64,000 bases of DNA from Manihot esculenta (taxonomy: Eukaryota; Streptophyta; Magnoliopsida; Malpighiales; Euphorbiaceae): positions 10,417,514-10,481,513 of the forward strand of contig NC_035171.2 of NCBI RefSeq assembly GCF_001659605.2. The letters run 5' to 3'. How positions within the stretch are numbered: position 1 is the first letter of the stretch; each line of letters opens with the position of its first letter. Shown one piece after another: positions 12,130 through 25,308 of this stretch. Below the pieces are notes generated by a model. It searched no databases. It was not told where the DNA came from and worked only from the letters and a program-made list of their open reading frames with translations. The translations under genes were made by a program, and so were the position numbers.

Positions 12130-15100
12130 TCAGCGATCAGCAAGTGCTATAAGCTGCTCAACCACGCTTGGATCTGCCAGTGTGCTTGTGTCCCCAAGCT
12201 CATCTAACTGCCTGGAAGCAATCTTTCTCAGAATCCTCCTCATTATCTTTCCGCTCCTTGTCTTTGGAAGGCCAGGAGCCCAGTGGATTTTGTCAGGTGC
12301 GGCAAATGCTCCTATCTGAAATGTGGAACAATAATGTGTCAGAGAATGCAGCTGATACAAACATGTATTTAGAACCAATTTCTTTGGTTGCCAGGACTTC
12401 TGAAGTTGAGGGGAGTGGATGCGAGGAATTGGGTAGTTTGTATACTAATCAATTCACCATTCAGTCAAAACCTCATCTCTCTAGACTCCAGACAAGTAAA
12501 TAGGCCTTATGATTTAGACAAATGGGTGCACAATTGAAAGGACCATTAGAGGTGTGTCACAAAAACCACAATTCTCGGTAACCATAAAAGAAGAAGAAGA
12601 AGAGTTTAGGGAGAAGAGATAGAATAGAGAGAGAGAGAGAGAAGAGAAGAAGAGAAGTATTTGAGAAAGAGAGAGATAAGTCTTCATTGATCTTGGAAGA
12701 TGATCAATACAGCTCAACTATAGTCTTTTATACCATAGCTGGAAGGTAGTTACAACTAACTCTACAATCTACAACTATACTGTCACTTAACATCTTTTCC
12801 CTCCAAATCCTAAGCCTACTTATTCCTATATTTTCTTTATATGTGACAATACCCCTCCCTTGAGAACCTTCTTGTCCCCAAGAAGGTTAAAAGGCTGGAA
12901 ACTAAGACTGATTAAAAGTCTTATCTTCCCAAGTTGCATCTTCAGGTGGCAAATTTTTTCACTTGATGAGACCTTGAAAAACACCGACCCTTTCCTGTCA
13001 ATTGTTATGGTACGCACAAACAGCTGCCCCAATTTATGAACAGAAAAATTGGAAATAGAGGCATCATTGTCACTCTTATGGTATTTTTCAACATTTTAAT
13101 GCACAAATCCTCCCTGACAAAATGACACTTTCTTCTTTTGCCGCCTCCACATTTCAAATGCATCCTCTTTGAGTATTATATGCCTACATGATCCCAGCAT
13201 AAGTATACTATTCCCCAAATTCCAAGACTCGTTTCTGACACCCTTCTTCTTCATAAACTTTCACATCCTTTTCTTGATTTGATATATTCTCAACAAGAAC
13301 ATCATTCTTGTGTTCAAACACTTCAAAAATTCCAACAGCAAAAAGACTATATTCAATATTTTCTCCGGTTATAGAACGAATCCCAATTTTTGTCCTTGGA
13401 GAAGACACCTTCTTCCAAGTGTTGCAATTAGTGAGTGTCACCCTCTGCCCCAGTTTTCCTTCAGAGATATTTCCAAGCTCCAGTTCTTGAGATCTTGAAT
13501 TTACAAGGGAAGCTTCAAAGACGTTTTCATGCTAAAAACCTTGAATATTCTCATCATTTGTATCATTGACATCCTTAGGTTCTTTGCCCTCAAACGCAAT
13601 CAGTTCTATCTTTGGCAAAATAGATTCAACAACACGATAGTTTACACAATCACCTTGGCCTTTGGCATATATCCAAGATTGGGGTTAGGAAGCAACCCTC
13701 TGTTTTCCAAAACCTTACTTTCAGCGACTCTGTTTACTTGAGACTCTTTGAGTTGCTGCATTTTTTCTTTACCCTCATCCTTCATGTCCTTCAGTATAAT
13801 ACTCATAAAAGCACGCACTTCTTCATTGAATTTGTTGTTCTCATCATCAGATTTACTGAATTTTTCTTTCAGTACCTCCAGATCGTGGACATTTTTCTGC
13901 ACTGTCGATTGCAAAATGCTTAATTGCTTCTCCAATTCTGCAACCCTAACTGCTTCTTGGCGATCCTCACTTCTTGGCCTACCACCACACTTCTTGAGAT
14001 GTTCCTCATCATATTTTCTTATTTTTCTTTCAGTAGTTTCCAATAATCTTCAAGATCCTCTAGGTCCAAAGATTGTACTTCCATATTATGAAGAAAAGAA
14101 AACCAAGATATGTATTATCATAGAAACAAAAGATTTAAAGAAAGAATTAGGAACAGTGGAAAAATAGAACCAAACAAGAAAGTAAGTGAAGAAATGAATT
14201 AGATATTACCAGAATTTCAAGAAACAGATTTCTTGAGATACAGGAATTGAGAAATTAAAGAAGTGAAGAACCAGAAAACAACTAGAAAAAGAAGAAAACC
14301 TGATTCAAGAATTCAAGAAAGAACAAAAAGAAGGATAGAAATTTTAATGAAATAAAGAAGAAACAGAGACCAGAAAGAAAAGAAAAGAAATTTCAGGGAA
14401 CAAAAAGAATAAAAATTACAGGAAGAAAGAGAAGAATCTTAGAAAAGAAGGAAAGAAGGAATATAGGGAAGAAAGAAAAGAAATTTCAGGGAAGAAGAAA
14501 GAAGAATTAGAGGGAAAGAAAGAAAAAAAAAGAGCAGAAAGAAACCTGATTCTGCCATGGATGCGACCTAAATCAGCCATTTGCAGCTCAATCCCACTCG
14601 AAAACAAGCTCGGATACCAATTTGTCACAAAAACTCTAATTGTGGGTCTGGTAACCATAAAAGAAGAAGAAGCAGAAGAGTTTAGGGAGAAGAGATAGAA
14701 TAGAGAGAGAGAAGAAGAGAAGTATTTGAGAGAGAGAAAGAAATAATGCTTCATCGATCTTGGAAGATGATCAATACAGCTCAACTATAGTCTTTTATAC
14801 TGTAGCTGGAAGGTAGTTACAACTAACTTTACAATCTACAACTATACAGTCACTTAAACATCTTTCACCTCCAAATCCCTGAGCCTACTTATTCCTATAT
14901 TTTCTTTATATGTGACAAGATCATCTCAGATCTTTTCTTTTTCATTATGCATGTCTAACCACTTGATCATATGATTGAAGTTTTTATGCACATGGCCAGA
15001 TGCATCTTGAAAGATAAGTGAAAAGGCTAAACTGTCCAAATAGAAGTTTGCATATTGCATTCAAAATATGTCATACTAGAATTGTTGGACTGGGTATGGA

Positions 15101-18100
15101 CCTGATTTCGCACTGTGAGGATAAGACTTTTCCTAAGCTCTTCACTGTAAGGAACACCCTCCACAAGAGTGACAAATGCATAAATACCCTGTCCTTTAAC
15201 CTGACATTAAGAAAACAATGAAGTCAAAGCTGAGATAGTGAACAATGCACTTACTACTCTCTCTCTCTCTCTCTCACGTGCAGAAGAGCACACACACACA
15301 CACAGAGGGTTACCTCATGCTCAACACCAACTACAGCAGCTTCTGCACATTGGGGATGAAAAACAAGAGCAGATTCCACTTCTGCTGTGCCAATACGATG
15401 ACCACTACACAAAGAAGAAATGATAAAATAACATTTAGAAATGTAACACGAATATACCACCAAAACAAAAAATGCATTCACGGACAAGGATTTAACAGCT
15501 TCAAATTTTATTGTCGCTTATCTTTACAAGAACACTCTATGAAGAGGATTTTTACCTCAAACACAAGTATTGGTGTAGTATTGGCAGGCTATTATTCATA
15601 AAATTTTCATTTATCACAATGTTTGATCTTTTATTTTCAGTCCATTGTAATCCTGAACTCAGATTTCCATTATCTAGCCATCATAGTGCTTTACTGAAGT
15701 TATGAAGGAAAAAGGATTGATAGGTAATTCTTGGCCACGGGCCAGTTCCCGTCTGGTTACAGGCTGGAACTGCAACTTCTGCCAGTTTAGTGGTCTCATG
15801 GTTCAAACCCGGATGGTTATAGTTTGAAGCGGTTTTTTTCTATCAATGTTAACACTTTATACATAATAATATATAAATTTAGAAGATATAGGTTTATAAT
15901 ACATAATTCATTTTGTTTCTAGAGTAAAAAAAAAAAAAAGCAAACTAAAGGGAACCAGTACTAAAAAAAATAATAATAATAAATTTTGAATTCGGCCAGA
16001 TCTGGTTCAGAACTAGCAGTTCAAACTAGCCAGTAACGAATCTGGTTCAAGGAGGAGATATCTGTAACCAGCTCCCCTAATAAACAATTCTGGCACCAAG
16101 TTTGACAGTCCAGTTCATTATTTGAACAGGACACCATGAACTGGACTGAGTCCAAGTCCAGTAACACCCAACACTCATATTGAATAGATAAATGAAAGAA
16201 ATACCATTAAAAATGTGCGTAGCACACAACTACGTAGTTTGACTTTTCAAGAAATTTAATGAAGCTGCTAAGAACAATCCCCAAAAAGATTGACACTCAA
16301 TCAAAATGATTGATGATTCCACTTCTGCAGTTTTTTCTTTGCCAAATGATCCTATCATAGCTTCCTAGTAGTGCTTCAAGAAGCCAATCTATTATAAATC
16401 AAGAATACTTCACACGTTTTCCTTCTTCCAATATTTAAGAAGACATCAACTTTTAACCCTAGCGAGCATTATGTTTTCTCATGATAGTCCATCATAATAA
16501 TGCACAACTTATCTGACAATGAAATATGTGAGTTGTAGCATTTTATGCGTTAAGAATTCATATCGTGACAAAAGGCAAGGAGAAACACTGGAAGTTAGTA
16601 ACAATCGACATTGCAAATTTGACTAGGAAGAGAGAGAACAAAAAGGCATAGAAACTAGGCATAGCTCACTGCTCTATACTAATCCAATAAATTAGCATTG
16701 TCCAGATAGTTATAGGACAATAAGAGAAAGTGTCACCTACCTAACATTGATGACATCATCAACTCTTCCAGTTAGCCAGTAGTATCCATCCTTGTCCCTG
16801 AAACATATATGTCAACCATTAGTCCTTTGGCTGACCTTGTGTCCCGTCCACACCAAGGGAAGAAAGCTTCCAGAGTCCACAGATAAGAGAACATGAAGAT
16901 CTATTGTAACACATTAGGTCGAATGAAAAAAGACCATTTGATCGTAATAATAATAATAATAAAAACATGCCTGCTACAGCCATCACCACTGAAATAATAG
17001 CCAGGAAATGGCTTGAAGTATGTGGTTTCATATCTTTCATGATCACCATAAAGAGTCCGGAATGCCCCCGGCCAGGAGCTTTTCACACAAAGATACCCAC
17101 TACACTCTCCTTCAAGCTCAGCACCCTTCTCATCCACTATGACAGGCTGCACTTGCACCAGAAGAGGAATGATGAAGAATAAGTTAACATAAAGAGATAA
17201 AAGAAAGGCAAAAACATAAAGGCATAAAATCTTTATTTCACTGAGAACCTGAACACCAAAGAAAGGGAAAGTTGCAGAACCAGGCTTCTGTGGCCAGGCA
17301 CCCGGCAATGGAGTAATCTGACACATTATAACACTCAATTATTATTGAGATATTTACAATGGAGAAAGTGAACAAAACATATACATATAGCAAAAGCAAA
17401 AACAAATACAAGAATCATGAAGCCGCTTGTTTTGGGTAGCAATGGACAAAATAAAATTACACTAACATAGCGATTTTAGTAAAATTAACAGCGCACGTAA
17501 AGAAATGAACTCAAAATACCATAAAGCCACCAGTTTCAGTTTGCCACCAAGTGTCAGATATAGGACACCTGGAATCTCCAACTACATTGAAAAACCACCT
17601 GGAAGAAACAGATTGTGTTACAAATTTTCTGGTGTAAAGATGTGGTTTCTGATCAGGCAAGAGAGAGAGAGAAAAAAATGAAATAAAAAAGAGGCAAGCA
17701 AGAACCTCCAAGCACTTGGATTAATGGGCTCGCCTACACTTCCAAGGACCCGTAAGGATTTTCGTGAATAGCGAGTAACATACTGCATTATCAGAAACAG
17801 CTAATATCAATAATAGTATCCAAGCATGAGCAAAAGCGACTCTATAAGTGAGAAAATAATAAAATATGGATAAACAGATTTTACAATCCCTAAAAAGGAA
17901 AATAGGCACCATAAATAACAAATAAAATTAAACTTGTGCAACATATGACTAAAAGATTCAAGCAGAACTCTTTCATAATAAAATAATAAAAGCATATTTC
18001 TTTCACAAATAGGTCCTAGTTTACTTCCTCCAAATCTTCATTGCAAAAGCGTAATGATGTTAAGTATAAATAAAGACCAAAAGCATAATGGATCCAAGCC

Positions 18101-21100
18101 ACAAGATGCATAAAGACTTGAGCTTGAGGGAAACTATAAAACTAGATCACAAATTTCCAAATACGAAATGTGAAATCAACTCCATATAGCTTAGAAACCA
18201 CTGTTGAATTTCAACCTACTCATGATTAGGAAAACTATTATGAATGTTTCAAACCACAGATTTCTGATGTAACAAAGGATAAATATCTTGCCTCATCACC
18301 ATCACGCATGAGAGACCGCACCAATGTGGGGGCAGTATAAAATATTGTCACTTTGAATTTATCAACAATATCCCAACAGCGTCCAGGATCGGGATAATTT
18401 GGAGCCTGCAAGCAATTTGCTATTAAATGGAGATACTTACAAATCCGTGTCAATCAATAGAAGATTAACTGAAGGGGACCTGTTCACATCAAATTAAACC
18501 CTATAGATAGCCTCTACTTGAAATGGTGTTGCTGGTAGAAAAGCACTATACTACAGTTGTCAAGATACAAGGCCTCTACATTTTTACATATCTTAATAAG
18601 CTTCTGCAAGTGTCATATTATGATTAACAACTAAATTTTCTTCAACAACATTCTTCTGTTTATGTACCTCCTTGATTTCTACTCCTTAGTCCTTGCCATT
18701 CTGCTTTTCTTGGTTTCCAATTCTCTTTGCTTTATAGAACAAAGTATCCAAACTGTCAAAGAACTTTCACAAGTTATAAACCAAGTTTTCATCTCTAGAA
18801 ATATACTTTATCCTTTCTACCTGGCTTGTACTTTTCCATTTATTATGCTAATTTTTCTCTCAGTAATAATTTAAGACACCAGAAATAAAAGTTGGATTAT
18901 AAGCAAAAATACACCTAGTTTTTTTTGGGACATTACATCAATTTTAAAACCTAAATTGAGAAGGACCAAAAAACTTACCCCTTCAAAAACAACAACAGTT
19001 GCTCCGTTCAGCATAGGTCCATAAGTTACATAGCTATGCCCAGTGATCCAACCACAGTCAGCAGTGCACCTGATATTAGAAAAACTCTCAATAGATTTCA
19101 AGATGCTATTCAGCTGCTTTGAAATGAAAAACTTTTGACAAAACATAAACAATAACAAGTGGGAGTTTCATCAATACCAATAGATATCAGATGGCTTGTA
19201 ATCAAATGCATACTTGAATGTTGTGGCAGTGTAAACCATATATCCTCCAGTTGTATGGAGAACACCCTTTTGGGAAAAGGAAAGAAAGAAAAAAAGAAAG
19301 AGAGGGAAAGGGAAATGAAAAATAGGTACAATGAAGAAAAGGAATAAGTTTGGAATACAGTCAAGAGAAAAGGTAATTCCAATATCGATTGAACAAAGGA
19401 TTTTAGGCACCTTTGGTTTCCCTGTGCTCCCACTAGTATACAGCAGAAAAAGAGGATCTTCTGCATCAACCCACTCTACTTCACAATTAGTTGGATATTT
19501 AGGGACAACATCCTGAAAGATGTTTATCATTCATCAAACCTCAAAAATATTATAATCTTAGTTATGAAATCATTCTCAATCGTATAAGCCACCTTTCTAG
19601 CATTAACAGAGCCTTATTAACAGGATAACTAATTAAGATTCATAGCTATGTACCTTATAGAAAATGATTAAAAATTCATTTAAAATTTTATCCGTTATAT
19701 AGAAATACTATATTAAAGTAACACAGTAGCACACATAAAGATAACTGAAGCCCATTAATACAAAAAAATATTTTCTCCCTAAATGTTTGAGCTGTTCTGT
19801 TATAGCTTACCTGCCACCATACATCTCTTCCCTCCTGCCATTTAGTGCTTTCCCTCTTCATTGCAGATTGATTTTCATAAGTTAAACATACATCTGGTAA
19901 AAAATATAAAGGAACCACATGAAAGGTGAAGAAGATGAGCAATGCTTAAACAACAGAGCAGTTGTTTAATTTACATACCAACTGAGATCCCATTTTTAGT
20001 AGAGTCAACAAGGGCAGAATCAACTATGTCTTTGAGGGGAATAACTTTAGAACCTCTTTTGACAGCATTACATGTAATCACTACCTTTGGTTTACAGTCC
20101 ACAATTCTTTGAGCGAGAGATTCCGCAGAAAATCCTGCAAACACAACCTGATGGAATAAAAAGGTAAGAGGTATTTGCTAACAGAGATGCAAGGATAAAT
20201 GGAGTTTATAGTTGTGCTCTAGTACCGAGTGGACAGCACCAATGCGGGCACAAGCAAGCATTGCAATGGGGAGTTCCATGAGCATGGGTAAATAAATCAC
20301 AACAGCATCACCCTTTTTAACTCCTTTATCTTTTAAATAATTGGATAGCTACATAAAAAAAAAAAGGAAAAAAAAAAAAAGAAAAAAGAGAAAAGATGAC
20401 ACCATTAAATCCACCGTCAAGCACTTAATTATTCACATTGTTGCTCCCGGTAAATATATAACTGAGTAAAAATATATAAATATATATAACCTGACAAACT
20501 CTTTGAAGAAGTTGAGAGTAAGTTAAGGAGTCTTGGGAACCAGGTTCATTGGGCTCCCAGTAAATAGCAACTTTGTCAGCATTTCCAGATTCAACATTTC
20601 TATCCAAACAATTGTAACAAATGTTGGTGACACCGCCCTTGAACCACTGCGTAATTATACAAATATTGTCACCATTATTATCGATTACAATTATGAAAAT
20701 GCAGCTTTCAGGTTAGATTTTATGACACTTCCCAATAAAACGATAATGAAACTGAACAATGAACTCATTCAAAAAAAAAAATAAAAATTGAAATAATGAC
20801 CTCAATCTTAATCCTGCCCTCGCGGACATCGAAGTTCTCGGACAAAACCGATTTGCCCCATTTCTGCTTCCAGTAAAACTGAGAAGCAATATCGGACCAA
20901 AATCCGGCTGGATCTTCAATTGACCTTTTATACATCTCCAAGTACTGATCTTATCAGAAAAAGAAGAAGAGAAGGACAATTACACTTTCCATTCCTAGTA
21001 AATTTCCACAGTTCCATTATCACTAAAGACAAATACTGACCTTCTTAGGAGAGGGAACAAGAGCTTGACGAACGAAGTCATCATTAGGGAAAACGAGATC

Positions 21101-21433
21101 GTCCTCTTCAGAAGCCAAAGCTTCTCCTAAAATAACAGCATTAAGACCAGTTATTTTCCCGGCGCCGGAAGGCAGAGTAGACATTGACTCAACATGCCTA
21201 AGGTGATTTTTGGTTGTCTTGAAATTTTGACCCGCCATCCCGATCCCGCGTCGACCAAACCGACGGCAACAAAGACGAGAGGCGGAAGCGGAGGCCGAAC
21301 GCCTTGCGACTGCTAGAGAAGGTTTGACGAAAGAAACGGCAAAAATCACGGGAGATATTTGAACAGCTAGAGCTTCACGAGCTGCTCCTACACCATTTCC
21401 AACATAACCGCTATATAAGACCGGGGACGCCAT
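12130..21433 (-). CDS. ACS: Acetyl-CoA synthetase, plastid-targeted (18 exons, 765 aa)
   Basis: The enzyme joins acetate and CoA using ATP, via acetyl-adenylate, to give acetyl-CoA. Exons from the 5' end: 21041-21433, 20801-20944, 20491-20646, 20226-20348, 19979-20147, 19811-19893, 19411-19512, 19178-19266, 18979-19069, 18292-18405, 17706-17782, 17520-17598, 17249-17317, 16971-17146, 16741-16797, 15314-15404, 15102-15200, 12130-12315. All join in frame to 765 codons plus TGA. Landmarks are the AMP-binding loop TSGSTGKPK (about 382-390), WWQTETGG (about 531-538), YYFSGDGC (about 613-621) and the catalytic lysine in RSGK (727). The Ser/Arg/Ala-rich first exon looks like a chloroplast transit peptide. 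Introns after exons 10 and 14 appear to start with GC. The 2.8-kb last intron contains an LTR element. Family assignment is firm; single splice sites are inferred from frame and conservation. Confidence 0.95.
12555..12848 (-). repeat. 3' LTR of the intronic element
   Basis: It is the downstream LTR in the element's own (minus) sense. It starts TGTCACATATAAAG and ends TGTGACA on the minus strand. It matches 14,623-14,917 with scattered substitutions and a length difference in the GA microsatellite. Confidence 0.85.
13642..14043 (-). CDS. Gag-like coiled-coil frame of the intronic retroelement
   Basis: The 133-residue frame is rich in Lys and Glu with heptad-like spacing (residues about 36-105) and a [11 protein letters not shown] segment. 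It lies between the two LTRs and reads in the element's orientation, so a gag remnant is the natural reading. No zinc knuckle or enzymatic domain is present. The true start could be further upstream, near the [10 protein letters not shown] segment close to the primer site. Expression is not shown. Confidence 0.45.
   Translation of the reverse strand: METTERKIRKYDEEHLKKCGGRPRSEDRQEAVRVAELEKQLSILQSTVQKNVHDLEVLKEKFSKSDDENNKFNEEVRAFMSIILKDMKDEGKEKMQQLKESQVNRVAESKVLENRGLLPNPNLGYMPKAKVIV
14608..14619 (-). other. Primer binding site of the intronic retroelement
   Basis: The minus strand reads TGGTATCCGAGC a few bases inside the LTR. This is close to the TGGTATCAGAGC complementary to plant initiator-Met tRNA. 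Confidence 0.6.
14623..14917 (-). repeat. 5' LTR of the intronic element
   Basis: It is the upstream LTR in the element's minus-strand sense, with TGTCACA/TGTGACA ends and a GA-rich stretch. It is the partner of 12,555-12,848. Confidence 0.85.
15730..16180. repeat. Unclassified repeat in ACS intron 15
   Basis: Repeated CCAGTT, CTGGTTC and AACTGG motifs in both orientations mark a stretch unlike the surrounding intron. It suggests a small DNA transposon remnant. The ends were not identified. Confidence 0.3.
16798..16970 (-). other. ACS intron 14 with an apparent GC-AG boundary
   Basis: Exon 14 must end after ...GGC TGT AGC AG and exon 15 must begin G GAC AAG to keep the conserved [14 protein letters not shown] order. 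The intron then begins GCATGT and ends TTTCAG. Using the nearby GT would shift the frame. Confidence 0.7.
17783..18291 (-). other. ACS intron 10 with an apparent GC-AG boundary
   Basis: Exon 10 ends ...GAT GAG and exon 11 begins TAT GTT ACT, joining RDGDE to YVTRYSRKS in frame. The intron starts GCAAGA, close to the GCAAGT consensus of GC-AG introns, and ends AATGCAG. The GT inside GGTGATGAG would break the frame. Confidence 0.8.
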
Positions 21434-21626
21434 TTTTTATTAAACCTTGGTTGCTTTAGCTACGCTGTTATCTCTTTCCAAAAAAAAAATCTTAAAAACG
21501 TTTATTTTATTTTACAATAAACACCTCCGGCACCTGTTCATATGCCAAAATGAAAACGTAAGCTTTTGACATTGGCTATAATTAATTAATTAATTGATTA
21601 CCATGATTAATATAATTAATCAGAGA
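21434..21626 (-). promoter_or_regulatory. Presumed ACS promoter and leader
   Basis: The roughly 190 bases between the ACS start and the upstream exon remnant are AT-rich with no coding signal. No single promoter motif stands out. The assignment rests on position only. Confidence 0.35.
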
Positions 21627-21850
21627 CTAAGATTACCTGGTAACAGTGAATTCATTGCCTTCATAATCACTTGTTTAGTGATTTAGTAGAGGAAACCATG
21701 GTTAAGAGAAAGAAGAAAGAGATGATGGGAAGGAGGATGGAAACTGAGGGAAGGAGAGAAAATGTGGAGGAGTTTGCTGAGGATGATGATGGTGATCTCA
21801 ATGTCCACAAGTTTGATCACCAAGTCAAAAGGAGCAATTGGCTATATGTG
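21627..21850 (-). pseudogene. Remnant of a gene 5' end (copy 1), unknown gene
   Basis: On the minus strand an ATG at about 21,652 opens MKAMNSLLPG and is followed at once by a splice-donor-like GGTAATC. The same arrangement (MKAASSLSPG then GGTAAGT) occurs at 25,309-25,347, and scattered similarity continues upstream of both ATGs. No further exons follow in the AT-rich DNA downstream. I do not recognise the gene. It may be a first exon stranded by deletion or duplication. A plus-strand frame at 21,671-21,946 overlaps but looks fortuitous. Confidence 0.4.
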
Positions 21851-21950
21851 GTGATGTGTTCAAGCGTTTCTGTCCTTGATGAAGCCCAACTCCAGTTGTT
21901 TTTCTTTTGTTGTCATGCTATTTGCTTACCTTTTGTTTGGAAATAGTTTC

Positions 21951-24900
21951 TTTTTTAAGTAATGTTAGGTTTTAAAAACATTTAACTAGTCCTTGGAAGA
22001 AGGCGAGGTTTTTTGGGAGAAGATTAACTCAGAAAATTTATAAAATTTTCTCATGAAAGTCTTCAAAAAATTTTAAAAATCTTTCGATTTCTCTTAAATA
22101 ATAAAAAAATATATTATAAAACCATATTTTAAAAAAAATTATTATTAAAACAAAATATTAATCTTATTGAGACTTAACCGTATTTTAAAAAACTTCTCCT
22201 TTCAAACAAAGTGTTAATATCTTGATCTTTATAAGTCTCGAAATCTTATTAGTTTAGCTTTGATTTTTAGAAAAATTAAATTTTTAATTTTTATATTATT
22301 TAAGTAACACATTCTTTAATCTATTAATTTAAAAAGTTTATTAAAATATTTTTAAAATTTTAAAAATATATTAATTAATTTGTTAATTATAAGAAATATA
22401 TAAAATATTTTTAATAGAAAGAGATTAATTAATAAATAATTATTTTTTATATATCACAACTACTATTTACAATTAACAAAATAATTAATTAATATATTTT
22501 TGAAAATCTCAAAAAATTTTCAAAATATTTTAAAATTGAGAGATTAATTAATTTTTTTATATTATATGAATTAAAATAATATTTTTTTTATTTTTTTATA
22601 GACAAGAGTTAAATATTATATTCATATTATAAAAAAATTAAATATTTAATAGTTACATTTATAAAATTCACGAGTTAAATAATTAATTTTCAATAATGAT
22701 TAAATATCGAATGTTATGGATGAGAAATATTAAAGTGCGAACCGATTATTTCACATTGTTTGGAAAAAATTATAAGAAGAAGGAAAATGTGTGTTTTTTA
22801 TTTTCTTTCTTTTTGTTTATATGGATAGAAAATTTAAAAAAAAAAAAACTTATTTTCTCTATTTTTGGAAGATGAGTGGACAGAAAATAATCAAAATTCA
22901 AACTTTATCCCCATTTTTTATAAATTGTATTTTACAAAATTGAAATTGTCAACAATATTCCAGCAGCTTTCGGGATTAAGATAGCTAGTTATAAATACCG
23001 TGTGTTGCGTGGTTTAATTTTTTTTATTTTTATAATATACTTAAATATGTATTTTTTTATATTTTAGGTTTTAAAATTTATTAATAATGTATTTTTAATT
23101 ATTTATATTAAGTATAATTAAATTGTGTATTAATATATTGTGAAATTATATGGCTATCAATTTTTTAAATAAATTTCTTTTCCTTATATAATTTTTAATT
23201 ATTTTCACATTTTTTTTATAAAAATGTAATATTAAAATATAATTTTCATGGCTTTTAAATAAATATTAGCTTTTGATTGATGTAGAACTATGAATATTAA
23301 CAATTATAGAAAATCTAGTTAAAAATAATTAGAATAAAAATTATAATAATATATCAAAAATTTAATTAGTTTCAAATAAGCTAAATAGTATATAATTGAT
23401 TTTAAAATAAAAATAATTTAAATAAGTAAATAAAAAATTTAAATTGAAAATGACAATTAACTGTTTATCATGATGGATTGAAAAAAATATATTTAATTTA
23501 ATTGGTTAGGTTTTCTTGCTATTTGAATATAAATTCCATTTTATGAATATAATTACATTATTAAAAAGAAATCTTATATATATCAAACTCTAAGAAATAC
23601 ATATATATTTTTTCCATAATTAACATATTTTCCTTTTAAAAATTTTTTAAAAATATATTTTTTTATTATTTATCTTATTATATAAATTTAAATAATATAA
23701 GAATTTTATAAATAAGCTTTTATTAATATTATTCTGTAGTATAGGATAGTTAATAATTACAAAATTAATTTCTTTAATAGTTAATATTTATTTTCATTAT
23801 GATTTTTTCATTAATGTTATTATATTAGTTTTTATTTTTTAATCATTTAATTATTGTTAAGATTAATGCATATTGTAACTCATGCAATTAATTAACAAAA
23901 ACAATTCTTTTATTATTATCATTTAATTATCACAATTATTATTAACATTTAAAATAATTATAACTGCTATTAATTTATGTATAAACAAGAATAAAATAAA
24001 ATAATTTAAATTTTATTGTGTTCCAAATTAATTAAAAACTATTACTATAATAGGTGAAAAATAAATAAAATTAATTTTAAGAAAAATATAAAAAATTAAT
24101 TTAATAATAATAATAATTTAATTTTTTAAATAGAAATTAATCCAATTGAAAAAAGAATAAAAAATTTTCACATTTACATTTTAAATTTAAAATTTTAAAT
24201 AATAAAGTTAATTTTTTTATTGTTTATCTCGATTTTAATTATTAGTCTCAATTAATTTTAATAAATATTTCTTTAAATTTTATGTGAATTATTATTTTTA
24301 AATTCTATTGAATAAAAAAATTTAAATTTATGTTAATTCATATTGATTTTCAAAAAAAATTTAAATTTAAGGTAATAAATGTAAATCTTTTTAATTTATT
24401 TATCGTAATTATAATAAGAGGACTAAATTAAATATAAAAAAATTAATAATAAATTATAATATAATTTTTAAAGTTTTGTTTAATTAATAAAATAATTTTT
24501 AAAATATATTTTTTATTTTAACAATATTTTTTAATTTAGTTATTTATTTTTTATTTTTATTTGTAGATAAAATTTTAAAATGTAAAAAAAATTAGATTAA
24601 AATATACAATATTTTATTTTATTTAATATTATTGATATGAATTATAATTTTTCATATATTAAAAATATTCATATAATTTATAATAATATTGAGTATAAAT
24701 ATTTAATTACATATTTTAATATATAATATTTATATGTAAATTTATCGTAATTGAACTTTATTTATAATAAATATTTATTTAAAATAATATATTTAATATT
24801 ATATATGATAAATAGAAAATAAATTTATTTTGAATAGAAAATTTAAATTAAAGTGTTATATGTTTTATTAATATATAATTTTAAGAATTATATTATAGTT

Positions 24901-25258
24901 TATTATTAACGTTTTTTTTAGATTCGATTTAATTTTTTTTTTAATTACAATTGTAATCGATAGAAGATATATAATTTTATTATTTAAAATTTTAAAGTCG
25001 TAGGTAAAAATATGCATTAATGTGAATGTTTTTTTTATTCAATAAGCTTTTTAGTAATAATTTATATCTTGAATTAAAAAAATATTAAAATTAATTGAGA
25101 TAATGTGAAAAAATTAATTTTATTATTTAAAATTTTAAATTTAAGATATAAATACAAAAATTTATAAACTTCTAAATTTTTTTTATCAATAGCCCTATAA
25201 AATTAATCAAGAAATGAAATTTAAATTATATTAAAAAATTAAATTAAAATAAATAAAA
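21951..25258. other. AT-rich spacer
   Basis: Over 3 kb of A/T runs contain no open frame of note and no structure that I can support. It is bracketed by the two related exon remnants. Confidence 0.7.
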
Positions 25259-25308
25259 ATTATATTATATTACCATTGCACGGTATTTCGCTTGCATAAA
25301 AAGAGAGG

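Larger units (their letters stand above)
12555..14917 (-). mobile_element. Non-autonomous LTR retrotransposon in the last ACS intron
   Basis: Two direct repeats of about 295 bases, both TGTCACA...TGTGACA, flank 1.77 kb. On the minus strand, a primer site reading TGGTATCCGAGC follows the 14,623-14,917 LTR, and a purine tract (AAGGGAGGGGTAT) precedes the 12,555-12,848 LTR, so the element points the same way as ACS. The inside holds one gag-like coiled-coil frame and long purine-rich stretches, with no protease, reverse transcriptase or integrase. Flanking pentamers (AGGTG, AGATC) do not match, so no clean target duplication remains. The primer site resembles initiator-Met tRNA use with a mismatch. 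The clade is not certain. Confidence 0.85.

Noticed and set aside
12168..12503. A 111-codon plus-strand frame over the ACS 3' end
   Set aside because: It is antisense to the conserved last ACS exon and has no domain of its own.
12625..12650. GA-rich runs in the intronic LTR as a separate microsatellite locus
   Set aside because: They are part of the LTR sequence and recur in its partner at 14,700.
21671..21946. A 91-codon plus-strand frame with a basic N-terminus
   Set aside because: It overlaps a region duplicated at 25,309-25,600, where the plus-strand frame is not kept. The shared signal is on the minus strand.
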